The notes beneath the pieces are model-generated. The model searched no databases. It saw only the letters and a list, made by a program, of their open reading frames with translations, and was not told the origin of the DNA. Shown piece by piece: positions 12,520-24,199 of a DNA stretch of 64,000 nt (within the stretch, counting starts at the first letter, position 1; each line of letters opens with the position of its first letter). Position numbers and translations under genes: made by a program. This DNA comes from Calliopsis andreniformis (taxonomy: Eukaryota > Arthropoda > Insecta > Hymenoptera > Andrenidae): positions 4,154,001-4,218,000 of the forward strand of contig NC_135073.1 in the NCBI RefSeq assembly GCF_051401765.1, in the 5' to 3' direction.

Positions 12520-13310
12520 TTCGTTCTTCAAATATCGCTATACCCGTCCCATATTGTATTCTTCGCAATATGATGCTCCCGTATCTCGCTGTCATTTCCA
12601 TTATGCCTGATCCACGCAGCTTCAATAGCAGCCGATAAACGGGAGAGCAAAAAGAAAAAAAAAATTATTCGTTGAACGAGCGAAGCGATGGGCTCGTAAT
12701 TTTTTCGAAAATCCATGCAAATAGCGGCGTGGACGCGGTACAGACTATCGAGAGGTTATCACCACAGCTGATCTACCAGGCGACGTCCCCAATTTATGCG
12801 CTCCCGAAGCTCGCCGATGTGTTTATGGTGAGAAGATTTACAGGCATCTCCCTAGGGGTGAAAACTATCCCAAAACGTTAGTCGGGCACCGCGGAAGACG
12901 ATCTGTTCGCATTCACGAGCATCCAGTACTCTATCGCCCCCATATGCTATCCTTCGTACAGCTGAACTGCCAAACACAATGGATGACACATGTTGCAGAA
13001 ATGATTTAATCCTTCTTCATCTCTGTGCCCTGAAGATAAGGACGGAGGCGGGAATATTGTTCTCCCGATCGTATTTGATCTCGTTGTTTGCTGACTTTTT
13101 TGCGGATCTATGAATTCGATTGAATTCTTTAGGATTTGAGAGTACAACGTTGTTGGATGTTCCCCGCATTCGTTTGAAAGGGATTGCGTTTACAAGCGAG
13201 AAAACATTAGCTCCACTGGAGCTCCGATGTTTTTTTGCGGAATATGTCAAAACTGAAATTCAAACTGGCGAAGGATGTCTGTAGTAGTTGGTGTGTTGGG
13301 CGTTTCAGAC
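12520..13310. other. GC-richer non-coding island
   Basis: A mixed-composition island with several CpG clusters (for example GGCGTGGACGCGGTAC near 12727). It holds five or more overlapping frames of 60-80 codons on both strands, none recognisable. The pattern fits unique non-coding DNA, possibly regulatory. I could not separate this from a diverged exon by eye. Confidence 0.35.
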
Positions 13311-13970
13311 AATGCGTTTGTTGTCCACAATTTTTATATGCAGGGTGCAGCGAAAACCTCAGAGGCATTGCTTATTTTCAAATAGAAGACAGTTCGCTGT
13401 TAATTTATAATTATAATTTTGATTTTAAAGCATCATCCAAGGAACATGGTTCGATTGAAATCAAAAGGACAGTTGTTAAGAAGCAATCCAGTGTACAAAA
13501 ACAAATTGAAATGTCGAAACGTGCCGCGTGTAGATTAGACCAACTGGTTACTCGTGCAACCCCTTTCGTTGGTAAACGATGTGCACGTACGTATGTACAT
13601 ACATATATGTATATGTACGTGAATACACAGGCCAAACAGGAGGCCGAATACGCGGGAAGCGAATGAAAGGACACGTGACATCGAAGACCATGAATAGTTA
13701 GGGACTAACCCTTTCGTTGAATCAATAGTCATTCTCGTACGTTCTCACGAAGATATATAGATGTAACGTCAAGTTGATCGAGTGGCTGTACTCGATCGAG
13801 TTTGCCAATACACTTTGGCTACTTTTGATCGACTTATTCATTATTATTGTTACACCGCGACCAAAGAGAGGGAGATTCGGTGGAAGGAGGGAGGGGCAAT
13901 TTCGAGAATTGGACGATAGGAAACGACAGTCAAGTATAAAACAAATACGAAAACGTTAAGCAGCATATAG
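13311..13970. other. non-coding DNA with a 38-bp near-palindrome
   Basis: The longest open frame in the window (143 codons, 13235-13666) runs through this stretch. Its C-terminus is translated from an ACGTACGTATGTACATACAT-type simple sequence (13583-13620), which is itself a near-palindrome starting and ending with CACGTAC and GTACGTG. The frame matches no family, so it is not called a gene. A purine-rich, GC-richer patch follows at about 13855-13930. Confidence 0.45.
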
Positions 13971-13973
13971 ACC

Positions 13974-14087
13974 GAGATACAATCGCTGAAGACAGACGAC
14001 GACAATAACATTCCTTCTTTTTTTATCTAATGGTATAGAAAAAGAAAGAATGTTGCTAGCGTCTCCTGTTTTCAGCGATTGTATCTC
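13974..14087. repeat. 114-nt imperfect hairpin with about 48-bp arms
   Basis: GAGATACAATCGCTGAA at the left is matched exactly by the reverse complement of the right end. Pairing continues through ACAG, GACG, AACATTC and TTCTTTTT with a few mismatches and one small bulge, closing on a loop of about 14 nt. The symmetry is far better than expected by chance. It could be a very short palindromic MITE, a lineage-specific pre-microRNA or an endo-siRNA hairpin. The arms are longer than a usual animal pre-microRNA stem and no known microRNA seed was recognised. Confidence 0.75.
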
Positions 14088-14819
14088 ACTTTATTTCGCC
14101 CTTTAGATTTTAGACGATGTGGAAATGGCAGTAATAGGAGTGTAGTTTGGTGAAGTTCCTTAACTCTCAGTGGCAATGTATTGAAATATTATTGTTATTA
14201 ACAACAATCATTCACTGCAATATTCATGCAGTGAACGCCATTTTAATATATACACAATTAATTAAACTAGTTTATGAAGTACGTAAGAATTTTACCGAGG
14301 GCGTTCACCACATTTCATTAGTTTTAGAAAAAGTAGCTTCGTATGTAAACAGTTTTAACATTGTTTCATTTCATTCTTACATAAAAGTATAACTATAGTC
14401 TTGAATTCTTTGTTAAATATACTCTTCCTTCTCATAAAGATTTATCACTGCTTAAAATATTGCTAAGTTTTCTAATGTTTAGGATATACACATATTGTTA
14501 TTAGTTTTCATTTGTGTTAAAAGCTGCCCCCAAAAATGAAGGCATAAAACAAATATAATATGTCACTTAGCATAAAAATATTTTCATTGGCGCAGAAAAT
14601 AACTGTTTTAAAATATCTGTATTTAGTAATTTGCTTGTAATTTATACGTGCATACAAATTTACATAAATGAGACAGACAGAATATTTTATAAGAAAGTGT
14701 AACAAAAATATAGTAGATTTTAATATTTTCCTAAGTAAATTGTTTTCTACTGAAATTGTTTATACAGTTAGATTCACTAGTAAAACATATGCAATTGATC
14801 ACATTTCCACTTCTCAACA
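14088..14819. other. AT-rich non-coding DNA
   Basis: Only short hydrophobic or Asn/Ile-rich frames are present (for example 14147-14392). No family resemblance and no repeat was found. Confidence 0.55.
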
Positions 14820-14898
14820 TGGTTGTCCCATAAATCCTTTTCGTAGTTTGCACGCTTGGCTTAATAAGAAAACAAAAAGGACTTATGGGGCAACCTAA
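14820..14898. mobile_element. mariner-type terminal-repeat remnant
   Basis: The right end, read inward on the minus strand, is TTAGGTTGCCCCATAAGTCC. The left end is TGGTTGTCCCATAAATCC followed by TTTTCG. These form an inverted pair in a unit of about 79 bp. The GGTTG[T/C]CCCATAAGTCCTTTT pattern is the kind of end seen on mariner elements of insects. The whole transposase is missing, so this is an internally deleted or MITE-like derivative. A clean TA duplication is not visible on the left. Confidence 0.6.
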
Positions 14899-17800
14899 TG
14901 GTATATAAATCACATGTTTTGCCTCCCCAAAAATCGATTTTCGTCCCCTCAGAAAGAATGATAGAGGACAAAAGAAACCATGTGCCGAATATTTTTAATT
15001 ACTCGTAAAATTTGCTAAACTTCCTCTTTAAGATCTAGCAGAATCTAAACCCAGGTTGTTAATATTCCCTGTCAGAATTATATATATTTTTCCATCAATA
15101 TTAAACTTCTACGTAAATGGAAATGCGTCATGAAATATGTTGGATTTATATCTGTAAAAGAGCAATTAATATACGTAGGTAAAATCATTGTTCATTTTTT
15201 CTACGACATACGACTAATGTCATTCTCAGTCCACCATCTAATATCATCCGTTAAAAAAGATGGTTAAAAGAGGACCTCAAGAAGATATGATAGCAGAGTC
15301 TACATAACTGAAAGAACACACCCTCTTGTGGACACTAAATGCATTAAAAAGCCCATACAATGAGGCAAGCAAATACAGCAAGCATGCTCGCGGTTTGTAG
15401 TCCGTCAAGCGTACCGTTTGTTTTTCCGTCGTCGTACACCATGTTTGACATTTGGCGAAAAAACTCGTTCCATTACTTTAAACTAAGTACATTAAGAGCC
15501 CTTTCGTGTGGTCCGCCTCATCCCCTGGTGTTTTCTTTCGTTTTACGGTCGGCTGGGTAGATTGTCAAACAGGTTTTTCAGCATCCAACCAACTGAAATC
15601 TACATGACAGATGGAATGTTAGTTCTTTGTGCATGAAATTGCAATCCAGTTCGTGTTTATAATATACGAACCACTTGAGATACTCTGGCATTGTTTACGT
15701 TGAAAGTATTCTCGAAAAATGTTATATCCAATTGTATTCAGTGTGTTTAATATGAAATATTAATACTCTGGGAGTATTAGTTTGAGAACTATTTTGTGAG
15801 ATTTAAGGATATAGTCTGGTTTACTTTTACTTGATGTGTTTTTCACATTGCCTGTTTATTTGTGTTAAAGAAGAGGGTAGAAATTTGAGATACCTATTGT
15901 TTTTTTTTGGACCTAGGATGTGCCAACATAGTAGTAAATAAGAATGTAGCGAAAAAAAATTTGGGGAATTTCACGTGAAATTTTATTTGTGCTTTCACAT
16001 TTTTTCTTTTTTCTCTTAAAGAAATTAAAAATCTGGTTATATCAAAGTTACATAATAATAACATAGTAATATTTAAAAAAAAATAATTTATGAAAATACG
16101 TTCAAATGTCGAAAAGAAAAGTTTCAATTAGTATTTAACGCATCTATACTATTAGAGTTTACTTAAAATTGGTTTTACGATAGATAGATAAATAATAAGT
16201 ATTGGCTAAATAATTCGCTCTTAAAGTTTTCAGAAAATTTTAGTGCCAAGTTGTAGTTGTAACCCAAGTTCGTTAGTATTCAGTGTCTTATATTACAATC
16301 AATTCACTATATTATTTTCTACTTTCTGTCATTACATTAGATTAAAAAACTATACTTATCGTCGTACATTATAATCTTTATAATACCTAATTTACAAATA
16401 TTATGAAAGATGTTAATAGTGTGTACAAATCAAAACCTCGATATCTCGTGTTTCAATCCTATCCTCTACTTTCCTCTTCTTTCTTAATATTAATGTATTA
16501 ACATAGACTTGCTTCAACAAATTTCTCGTTCTAAAACGAATCGTATTCTTATTAAAAATACTTGCTTCTTAAACACCTTAATTTTAAATATTTCGGGTAT
16601 GTACATTTTATTGTTTATTTCTACATATATTTTATTGTCTACCTGAACTAGGTGTATGAAAAAAATGGTAAAAGTACTGAACAGAGTCACCTAACCGGTA
16701 ATTAAGAGATACTTCAGTAAAATAATCAACAGTCTTGTCTGTGATGGCAATTGTGATTCCCCATGAACGCAATTTGACTGTCATTTCACAATCAAGGCTA
16801 GTAACAAAAAGTTTATCAATAGAACAAAGAAAAACATAATGAAAAGTGTTCAGCGTAGGGGAGCCATTGGTAACTGAAGGGGTGAAGGATACTATCAACC
16901 CTTTGAGAGCGTCCACTCCTGGAATTCATTCCAGCTTTCTCCGCGCTTTGTTTCCGTACATCTGATAACCAGCTATTCCTTCTTTCTTGTGTCTGATTCC
17001 TTGCTGTCCGTCTGAACCTCTCGAGTGGCCTTTAGGATAGACTTGCAGGAAAAAAGGGGTCGAATGAATGGCGACGACGAAAGGAACGAATGAGTTTACC
17101 TCTTGAAAAACACGATCGAGCAATTTGAAGAGAAACAAGATTCTGGATTTTTTCCTTTAGACACTTTCTATCATTATAAATCATAGAGTGACGGATAAAA
17201 GAAAGTGCACAAAATTAGTTTCAAAGAAATCAGAGTATTTTTTTTTTTGCTACAATTTCAGCTTTTTTAAACTTCTGTGCCTCTAATCTTGAATCAACTT
17301 TTCTAGCAATTTCTGCTTTTAAATCTCCTGATCTCTGTACTACTGATATTTTAGATTTTTGACTTCTAAACCTTCCTGATTTATAAACTTAAATTTGATG
17401 GTATTAATAATTGTCTTCATAAAAAATAGCAAAACAAAATTTCGTACTCTAATCGAAGACAAAATGAACGTGTTATTCATATTATTGTAGATGTAGTAAC
17501 TTGATAAAACAGTACTAAAAATATTTCGCCAGACTTCATTGTCTTCAACGTATTCTTTCTAGGATGCGTATAACACGATTCCTTCTTTTATCTCGTTTTT
17601 TCTTCGTCACCAAGCGCGTCATCTATCTCCCACTATCTCTTTCGTTTCGTCCACCCTTCGAACAATACGTAAGTTCCAGAACGACATCAGACTCATGTTC
17701 ACGGCTTGATGGACATATCGCATGCCAGCAGAGTCGTCCTTCTCAGTAGGATACATACACCTTCACCCGGCCACTCGTTTTTCTTCCTCCGTTCTCGCAC

Positions 17801-18539
17801 GCACTCATCATTTCTGTGGCGCAGGAGTACATTGGAACTGGAAGATAATGGTCAGACTGTGGTAGAACGTTGTGGCTTGTACAAAAATGATCAATTTTAG
17901 CATGTATTCACAAGTCCATGTTAATTCCAATATCCACGACTGTTTTTTATTAACTTAATTTCATTTTTTTAACTTAATATTTTATTCATTTAATTTATTT
18001 ATATTAAATTAATTTTTAATCTTTCTGTTGACTAACATTATACATACACTTTAACTTGATTTTGATATGAAGAGCCTCCTACGTCAAAGCTGTCGACAAA
18101 TTAAATTGAGCGTGCCATGTTTAAGTTACAATTAGGTGGTGTAGTCAATATTAGTTTCTTAGACGTAGACGTTTTCTCGACTAGAGGAGGTGAGTTGAAT
18201 ACTGATTCAGGACCCTTTGTTTGCTTCATATTCTATGTCATAGCTTGAAGTGTTGACATCTCTTCAGTACAGATAACGTTTGATAAATTGGATACTTTAC
18301 AATTAGGCCCACAGAATATTCAAATTGTATGTCACATTTTTTAACGTTACATTAAATGTTAATGATAAATATTCGAACTGAACAGATGTTCTGCCTAATG
18401 CAAGAGTATTGTGATATAACTAGTTGGTTCCTCATCGTGTGGTTGGAGATTAATGAAAATCAGTTACCCTACAAACACTACTCATATCACCCTTTCAAGC
18501 TTTAGCATTAAAATGATACCTCTGAGCCATATAAAACAA
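14899..18539. other. non-coding DNA with three small GC-richer patches
   Basis: Mostly AT-rich. GC-richer patches occur at about 15270-15560, 16700-17140 and 17560-17880. They contain frames of 60-95 codons without recognisable domains, and frames on opposite strands overlap. The last patch is pyrimidine-rich on the plus strand. 17930-18010 is nearly pure A+T. No RNA gene was found. Confidence 0.5.
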
Positions 18540-19380
18540 TTTCTATGCCCCTGAGCTGACCAGCTGTGTCGATCTGCGTCCTCGATGTGCCACCTTATCA
18601 TCATTAAGTATCCCCAGGTTTCGTAATCCCAGATCCCGTGTCGCCGCTATTGTCCCGCTTCGTTTTCCCGTTCGGAAAATAATTACTGCTCCGCGGCCTG
18701 TGATAATTCGAGCGTAATGTCTTTATAGCCTCTTCCGACATGTTGCGGGTAACTCGTGGCCGTCATAATGAGAGCGTAGCGCGAGTCTACTTCATTGCCA
18801 GAGGAAACCCTACTTGGAGCACTCGCCGTGTATGGCATCAATCGCGGATATCGCATCATCTCCATCTGGCCATAAAATCTGCCGTACCTCGTTAGCCACG
18901 CTTGTTATGTTCCGCACCCCAAATTCGACCCCCACCAGGCGGCCCTCTCACCACCTTCCCCTACCGCAGAATCGTCACCCCAACGTGAATCCACGAGAAG
19001 CGAACGTATATAACTGACGTGCACGTTGAAACGATCCTCTATTCCCATGCATTCGTACGTATCGTCAGCTACCCCTAATTATTTCGAGTCGAAGTTAACA
19101 AGAGCGGTGGAGGATATCAGGGTTGAGAAATATATGTGCACGCGTTACAGCCGCGTCATTAGTTACGTATACCGGGGATGGTGCTCCAAAGGAAGTTCGT
19201 TTGAAGTGGATACATGTTGGATGACCTATTTTATGATTCAAAGTATGCAGGCTGATTTCTATTTAATTGCAATTCATACGGTGCCTGGATTGTCTTTTAT
19301 GCAGAACGGTAAGAAATAAATTCTGAATTCGCAGAGCGGATGGTACTCGGCCAGTGACGATAGCTGGATGGAGAATACTT
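18540..19380. other. GC-richer island, enhancer-like non-coding DNA
   Basis: This island carries clustered motifs typical of developmental enhancers: GTCTTTATAGCC (18719), GTCATAATGAGAG (18763), CCATAAAATCTG (18870) and AATAATTACTG (18677). These resemble homeodomain and Caudal/posterior-Hox sites. Frames on both strands are short. The 97-codon frame at 19026-19319 has no family match. Conservation, not testable here, would decide the matter. Confidence 0.4.
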
Positions 19381-20519
19381 CCTTAGTTTAGAATGGAGAA
19401 TAAAGTACTGGAGTAGAAAACGATTTTCAGATTGAATAATGTCAGTGACTTATTTACGTTTTCCGTGACAAGAATGGTAGAAGAAAATTTACTTAAGTAT
19501 TTGTTAGTTTTTACAAGCAGGGTATTCTTGAGAGAGTTTGTAATTTTGTAATGAGAAATAGAAAATATGTAGAATATTTTCCGCAATCATCAAAGTAACA
19601 AATTTTTGATGATGTTTAATTTTGTAATTTTTATTCTGATATTAACTAAACAGATTTTCCAACATTTATTTATCATTATGTTATGTGTATTTGTATACAT
19701 TTTGAAATTGTTTGTTTTCAATCCTACAAAGTGGAATTCAAAGTGGACTGCTAATTAACAAGATGAGTTTAGTAACTGGATTCGGTTCAAGTTGTTTCAG
19801 ATGAAGTTAGAAAAGAGATATAGAAATATCTTTTGCATGGTTTAACAAGTTCTATTATTCTATAGTGTGATTTACGCGTTTGCATCATACCAACTGCAAA
19901 GAGCAATTTCAGTTATTTTATTAAAAAGAAATTTTATAAATTCTTGCATAAATTACTTCCTTGTTTCATTTTACGTAAAAAAGGTACAGAGTACGATTAT
20001 TAAAAATTCTATACTTGTTGAGATATTTCACTTTATTTTGAATATCTGTATCAAATATTCAAACGTGCCAACATTACATTCAATACCCTTCCGAATGCAT
20101 TCTTGATTTGACATTGTTTACATATTCAGAACTGACATTTAGGTAATTACTGTTAATTCTCTCTTTCATGTCATTCAAAGAAAGACATTTACAGTCTGTC
20201 ACCTCGGCTACTAGATATACTTCATTTAAACCTCCTTGATTTCTACATTTCAGATATTTTAAAAACAAGGTGTATTTATAATTTTCTATTTGTGTAGAAT
20301 TCTGTAGTAGAAGTTATAGTTAAAGTTACAGTAATTTATAACTTCGTGATGTCATATGTATGTCATGTGTATGATAGTAAATAATATTGTATCACATTAT
20401 CATTCTATAATCGTAAGTAGGTAAAAAAGCTATATGAAAATAAAAATAAACGTTTTTGCAACTTAACCTATGGAAATGCTGACATTTCATTCTTAGAATT
20501 TAAAGTTAACCTATTTTTC
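19381..20519. other. AT-rich non-coding DNA
   Basis: No gene, RNA or bounded repeat supported. Short Ile/Lys/Asn-rich frames are compositional. Confidence 0.55.
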
Positions 20520-20990
20520 TATGTCCTTAAGGTGGAGTATCTCCTTAATGAACTTACAATTGCATTGCCAGAGTTAATTATATTTCCACATCGTATAACG
20601 ACCGAATACCCTACGATGAAAGCATTTTTCATCACAATAGCAATTAACGCAGAAAGAGAGGGCAGGCGATTAATTTTTTTCCAGCGTCTACACCTACCCT
20701 TGACGAGGATATGGAACGAACGTTGCCCAACTAACGAACCCCCGACGACATTCATAGGTGTCATTTTTACGTCTCACGCATGCTCCACGTAACGACGTCG
20801 ACATACTCATCCTTAATGACCGATTGTACTATGACGAGCCGATAAATTGAATGCGAGACGCATTTGCTTAAAACGTATCGCGAGAATTACCCACCGCCGC
20901 GGCACCTGCTACTCCATTATAATAATTATTGTCGAGGCAGTACGATTCGTTCTGTTAGGTTCTCCATTTTACTTATCCACGTAGCGTATT
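20520..20990. other. GC-richer island, possible regulatory DNA
   Basis: The stretch combines TAATTATATT and GCGATTAATTT (homeodomain-like) with GGCACCTGCT (E-box core CACCTG, near 20900) and ATAATAATTATTG at the right edge. Frames of about 80 codons on both strands overlap and differ, which argues against coding. Confidence 0.35.
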
Positions 20991-22673
20991 AATTACAAGA
21001 TGTTCATGAAAACAGAAACAACGGTTTATAATTTATCACATGATTAAAATGAAAAAACAAGAAGAGTAGGACCATTTCCTGTAGGACCCTGGAGTTGTGC
21101 GAAGGAAATACATACTTCGGTTTAATCTTTGTTATTATTTCTACTTAATCCTTGTTCATTGTTCGGGTCAATTTTACTGGGAACTTAATTTTATTCTTCA
21201 TTGCTTTCTTGATAAGAATTCAAGTTACGTAAAACTCCTTGGCTTTTAATAATAGTAAGGGAAAATCGGGCAAGGTGAAAACGGTAAGAAAATATTATTC
21301 CAGAATACTTTCCAGAATACTTTGATGATTACAGAAGTGACAGAAGTTAACACAAAAAGTATAAAAAAATAATTGAAATATAGTAACAATGTCTTATCTT
21401 ACATACTAATTTGTTCATATCTTTTAGTCTTAAACAATAAAATAATGAAATTTTACGTTCAATGTAACTATAATGTATAGTGTCGTTTTGAAGAAAGGAA
21501 ATCAAACTTCGTTGTTTGTAATAAGAAGAAAGTACTTACTTGTATTGGTGTTGTCAATTGCAGTACAATATTTTCGCTCAATTTTCGAACTTTAATTTAG
21601 TTCCATCATAAAGATAATCCTATATCTCTTATTTTTTTAAATTACTGTTTCACAATTACTTCCTTTATTTTTGCTCTTAACAAAATAAAAGCAACGCATA
21701 AATTAGTTTCAAAAAAAGCAGCATCCAACTCTTATATATCAATGTGAGAGTTGTATCCAACTCTCACGTGCTTATAATGTACATATATTTTAAGAACATA
21801 CTGATACCCAAAATTGAAACAAAAAATAAGAAAATATCGGTGTGATAGAAAGTCACGATCAGAAGGCAAGTCGAAAAAATTCCTCAAATCGCATTTTTGT
21901 TAAAAATTGGAGCGTATTTGGTAAACTAAGTCTATTCTCTGTATCGAATATTCTCCCCACGTATAGCCGATGTAATCTGTCAAATGAAAAGAGAGTCGGA
22001 CAGCTTTTGTCGCGATTGCAATCATGCTCCCGTCCCTTACGACGAGCGATCGCGTGACCATGCAACCTTTCGAACGAATGGACGTGACCACTTCACCTTA
22101 CTGCTTGTATCTCTCCATTGTCGAGATGCTTCTTGTACGTTTCTTATAAAAATCAAGTCATCTTTTATCGCGATCGTTTGCGTTGATTTCGCCTGGAGCT
22201 TTACACTTGACTCTTGGAAATTTACTGCTGACTGCAACGGAGCACTCAAGAGGGTGGTGGCTAAGTATCGAGGGAAAAAAGAAACGGTTTCTTGGTCTGA
22301 TAGGCTTTCATTGTAAGTAGCAATAGACTAAATTCACTTAGTAACAAGATAGTTTGTTCACTAATAAAAGAACGGCACCATCAATTTTTTGAATTTAGTG
22401 GCACTGAGGACAGTTCATAATTATGGATAGAAGAAGCGGCGTGTACTGGTTTGCAAAAAGAAATTTCATTTGAACTAACGACGAAGTGCTTGTAATTATT
22501 AAATATAATATGAGCTTAAGTTTTAGTAAACTGAATTGAAACAGTTAAACCTTAGAGGTTTGGGTAAGCTTAAAAAAAAACAGTTGAACATTTTTGTCTG
22601 ATGTTAATTACATTAGTGGTAGTATTAAATTGGTTAAGTAGTAGTTGAATCACCGCTTCACGCCGTGCCGTAA
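20991..22673. other. non-coding DNA with small repeats and one island
   Basis: CCAGAATACTTT occurs twice in a row near 21299-21323. GTGAGAGTTG and CAACTCTCAC form a 10-bp hairpin with a 4-nt loop at 21744-21767. About 21840-22310 is GC-richer with overlapping frames on both strands and no recognisable domain. TTAGAGGTTTGGGTA at 22552-22566 recurs at 23987-24001. Confidence 0.5.
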
Positions 22674-22846
22674 AGCTACGTTTACATTAGGCAACTTCTG
22701 GTCGGGCAATCGAGTTGATCAACCTAAAGTCGATCAAAGTTGTCCCTGTAAACCCAATTTCAACCAAGTTGAAATGACAATTTTGATCGATTTTTGATTG
22801 ATGAACTCGATTGCTCAACTAAAAGTTGCCTAATGCATACGTAGCT
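22674..22846. mobile_element. 173-bp palindromic miniature element with TAA flanks
   Basis: About 71 bp of the left end match the reverse complement of the right end with roughly 11 differences. Shared blocks are AGCTACGT, CATTAGGCAACTT, GCAATCGAGTT and ATCGATCAAA. TAA borders both sides (22671-22673 and 22847-22849). Nearly the whole element can fold on itself, and no protein is encoded. The TWA duplication and AGCT start are shared with 10895-11143 and probably 54181-54368, suggesting one type of transposase moved all three. PIF/Harbinger is the leading guess. Confidence 0.8.
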
Positions 22847-22849
22847 TAA

Positions 22850-24063
22850 AGTAGAATATATTCACCACAAGTTATTTCATGTAAAGCATCATTACTTTAC
22901 TGATGTATACAGAATTTATTGATATACACCTAGTTCATTTTTTAAATCAATATAAGTAATAAGCTAATTTGAAACATTTAATCAGTTTTATCTTGTTTCC
23001 TATTGAAGCACTTATCCCTCAGTTTCTCAAATTTTATTGAAAACCACCGATTTTGATCAAATTTTTTAAACAACAATACAGAATTACCACTGATTATTTT
23101 GTATCAGAACACAATTTCCAATGTTTATTTATATCCACCCTGTAAGGTCCTAAACAGAGCTGTATAATTGCGTGAAAGTATTGATTTTGAAGTATACGAA
23201 ATCGCAATAGGAACGTATGGCCTGGGCAAATATAAAAAGCAAACGATAGTCGCCAGATCGATTCTCCCTCCGAGTTCCTTCCGTTAAATAGAGTAGCCTG
23301 CTGCAGCCGAGTTTCTGATCCCCGCTCTTATTTGTTCTTCTCTTACAAGCCCACGAGAAAATAAACAGTATCTGGGGATAGCTGGTAAATTCGCGGTGAC
23401 GAAGATAATTTCAACGAACACACTGACGATAAATGGCCGGCGAACAATTGCGCGAGGAAGATACGTAGTTTTCAATATCGATAATGCGTTTCTCGTGCTG
23501 TCCAATCTCTAGCAATGCGTATTCCCTGTGCAACGGATAAACTCGTTGAAAAGTGTGTAATCCATAGCTCGAAGTTTGATATTCATTCTAATGTGGAATT
23601 TCTTATTATATATAGCATATCCATTTCGCAGCCTCCTTAGGGTGTATAGGTATTACGAGCGGAACAAAATGTGAACCCGAATATGATACACAAGATCTTA
23701 ACCATGTCACTTGGAAATGTCCAATATACGATTTCTAAAGGAAGACCCTAATAGGAAAATTAAAAAAACCTAAACAATATTCACCTTTCGATGTCAGAAG
23801 CTTTCTCGTCACTCTCGACATTCAAGCGTTACAATTGATATGCGACTACTTCGAAAAATGTAACTTAAAATTTAAAGAACTGTACTTTTTAAGATAGTAA
23901 TACTATCTTAGCTATGTGATGTAAAAAAGGCAGTAAATAATGTATCTAGTAAATAAGCATATCATCTACATCTGTATAAACCTCATTTAGAGGTTTGGGT
24001 ATGCTTAAATAAAAATAGAAAAAAATATATAGCATATCCGACTTAAATGGATAGGTAACCATA
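22850..24063. other. non-coding DNA with an island at 23160-23560
   Basis: The island includes TATAAAAAGC at 23231-23240, a good TATA-box match, but no clear insect initiator (TCAGTY) follows at the expected distance, so no promoter is called. A 21-nt near-perfect palindrome, TAAGATAGTA and TACTATCTTA around one base, lies near 23889-23910. Confidence 0.4.
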
Positions 24064-24199
24064 TTGCACCTCCGCAAGGAAACTGTTACAAGTCAAAAAC
24101 ATAATGGTCTTGCGCAAAAGGAGAACAAAATACCTATTTGCAAAGTTATTGAATTGTGTACTTCATTGACTTGTGACAATTTCCTTGTAGTGGTGTCAT
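24064..24199. repeat. short inverted-repeat unit, MITE-like
   Basis: CAAGGAAACTGTTACAAGTCAA at 24075-24096 pairs with 24166-24187, whose reverse complement differs at only two positions. Weaker matching extends outward through CACC and GGTGT. The unit is about 136 bp and non-coding. No target duplication was recognised. Confidence 0.55.

Noticed and set aside
13235..13666. Longest open frame in the window (143 codons, plus strand)
   Set aside because: It resembles no family, crosses compositional boundaries, and its C-terminus is translated from an ACGTATGTACATAC-type simple repeat. Frames overlap it on the other strand.
23231..23240. TATAAAAAGC as a core promoter
   Set aside because: A good TATA match, but no initiator at the expected distance and no downstream leader or frame. 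Such words are frequent in AT-rich DNA.
23609..24039. Direct repeat TATATAGCATATCC 417 bp apart as a target-site duplication
   Set aside because: A 14-bp AT-rich match is expected several times by chance in 64 kb, and no element ends adjoin it.
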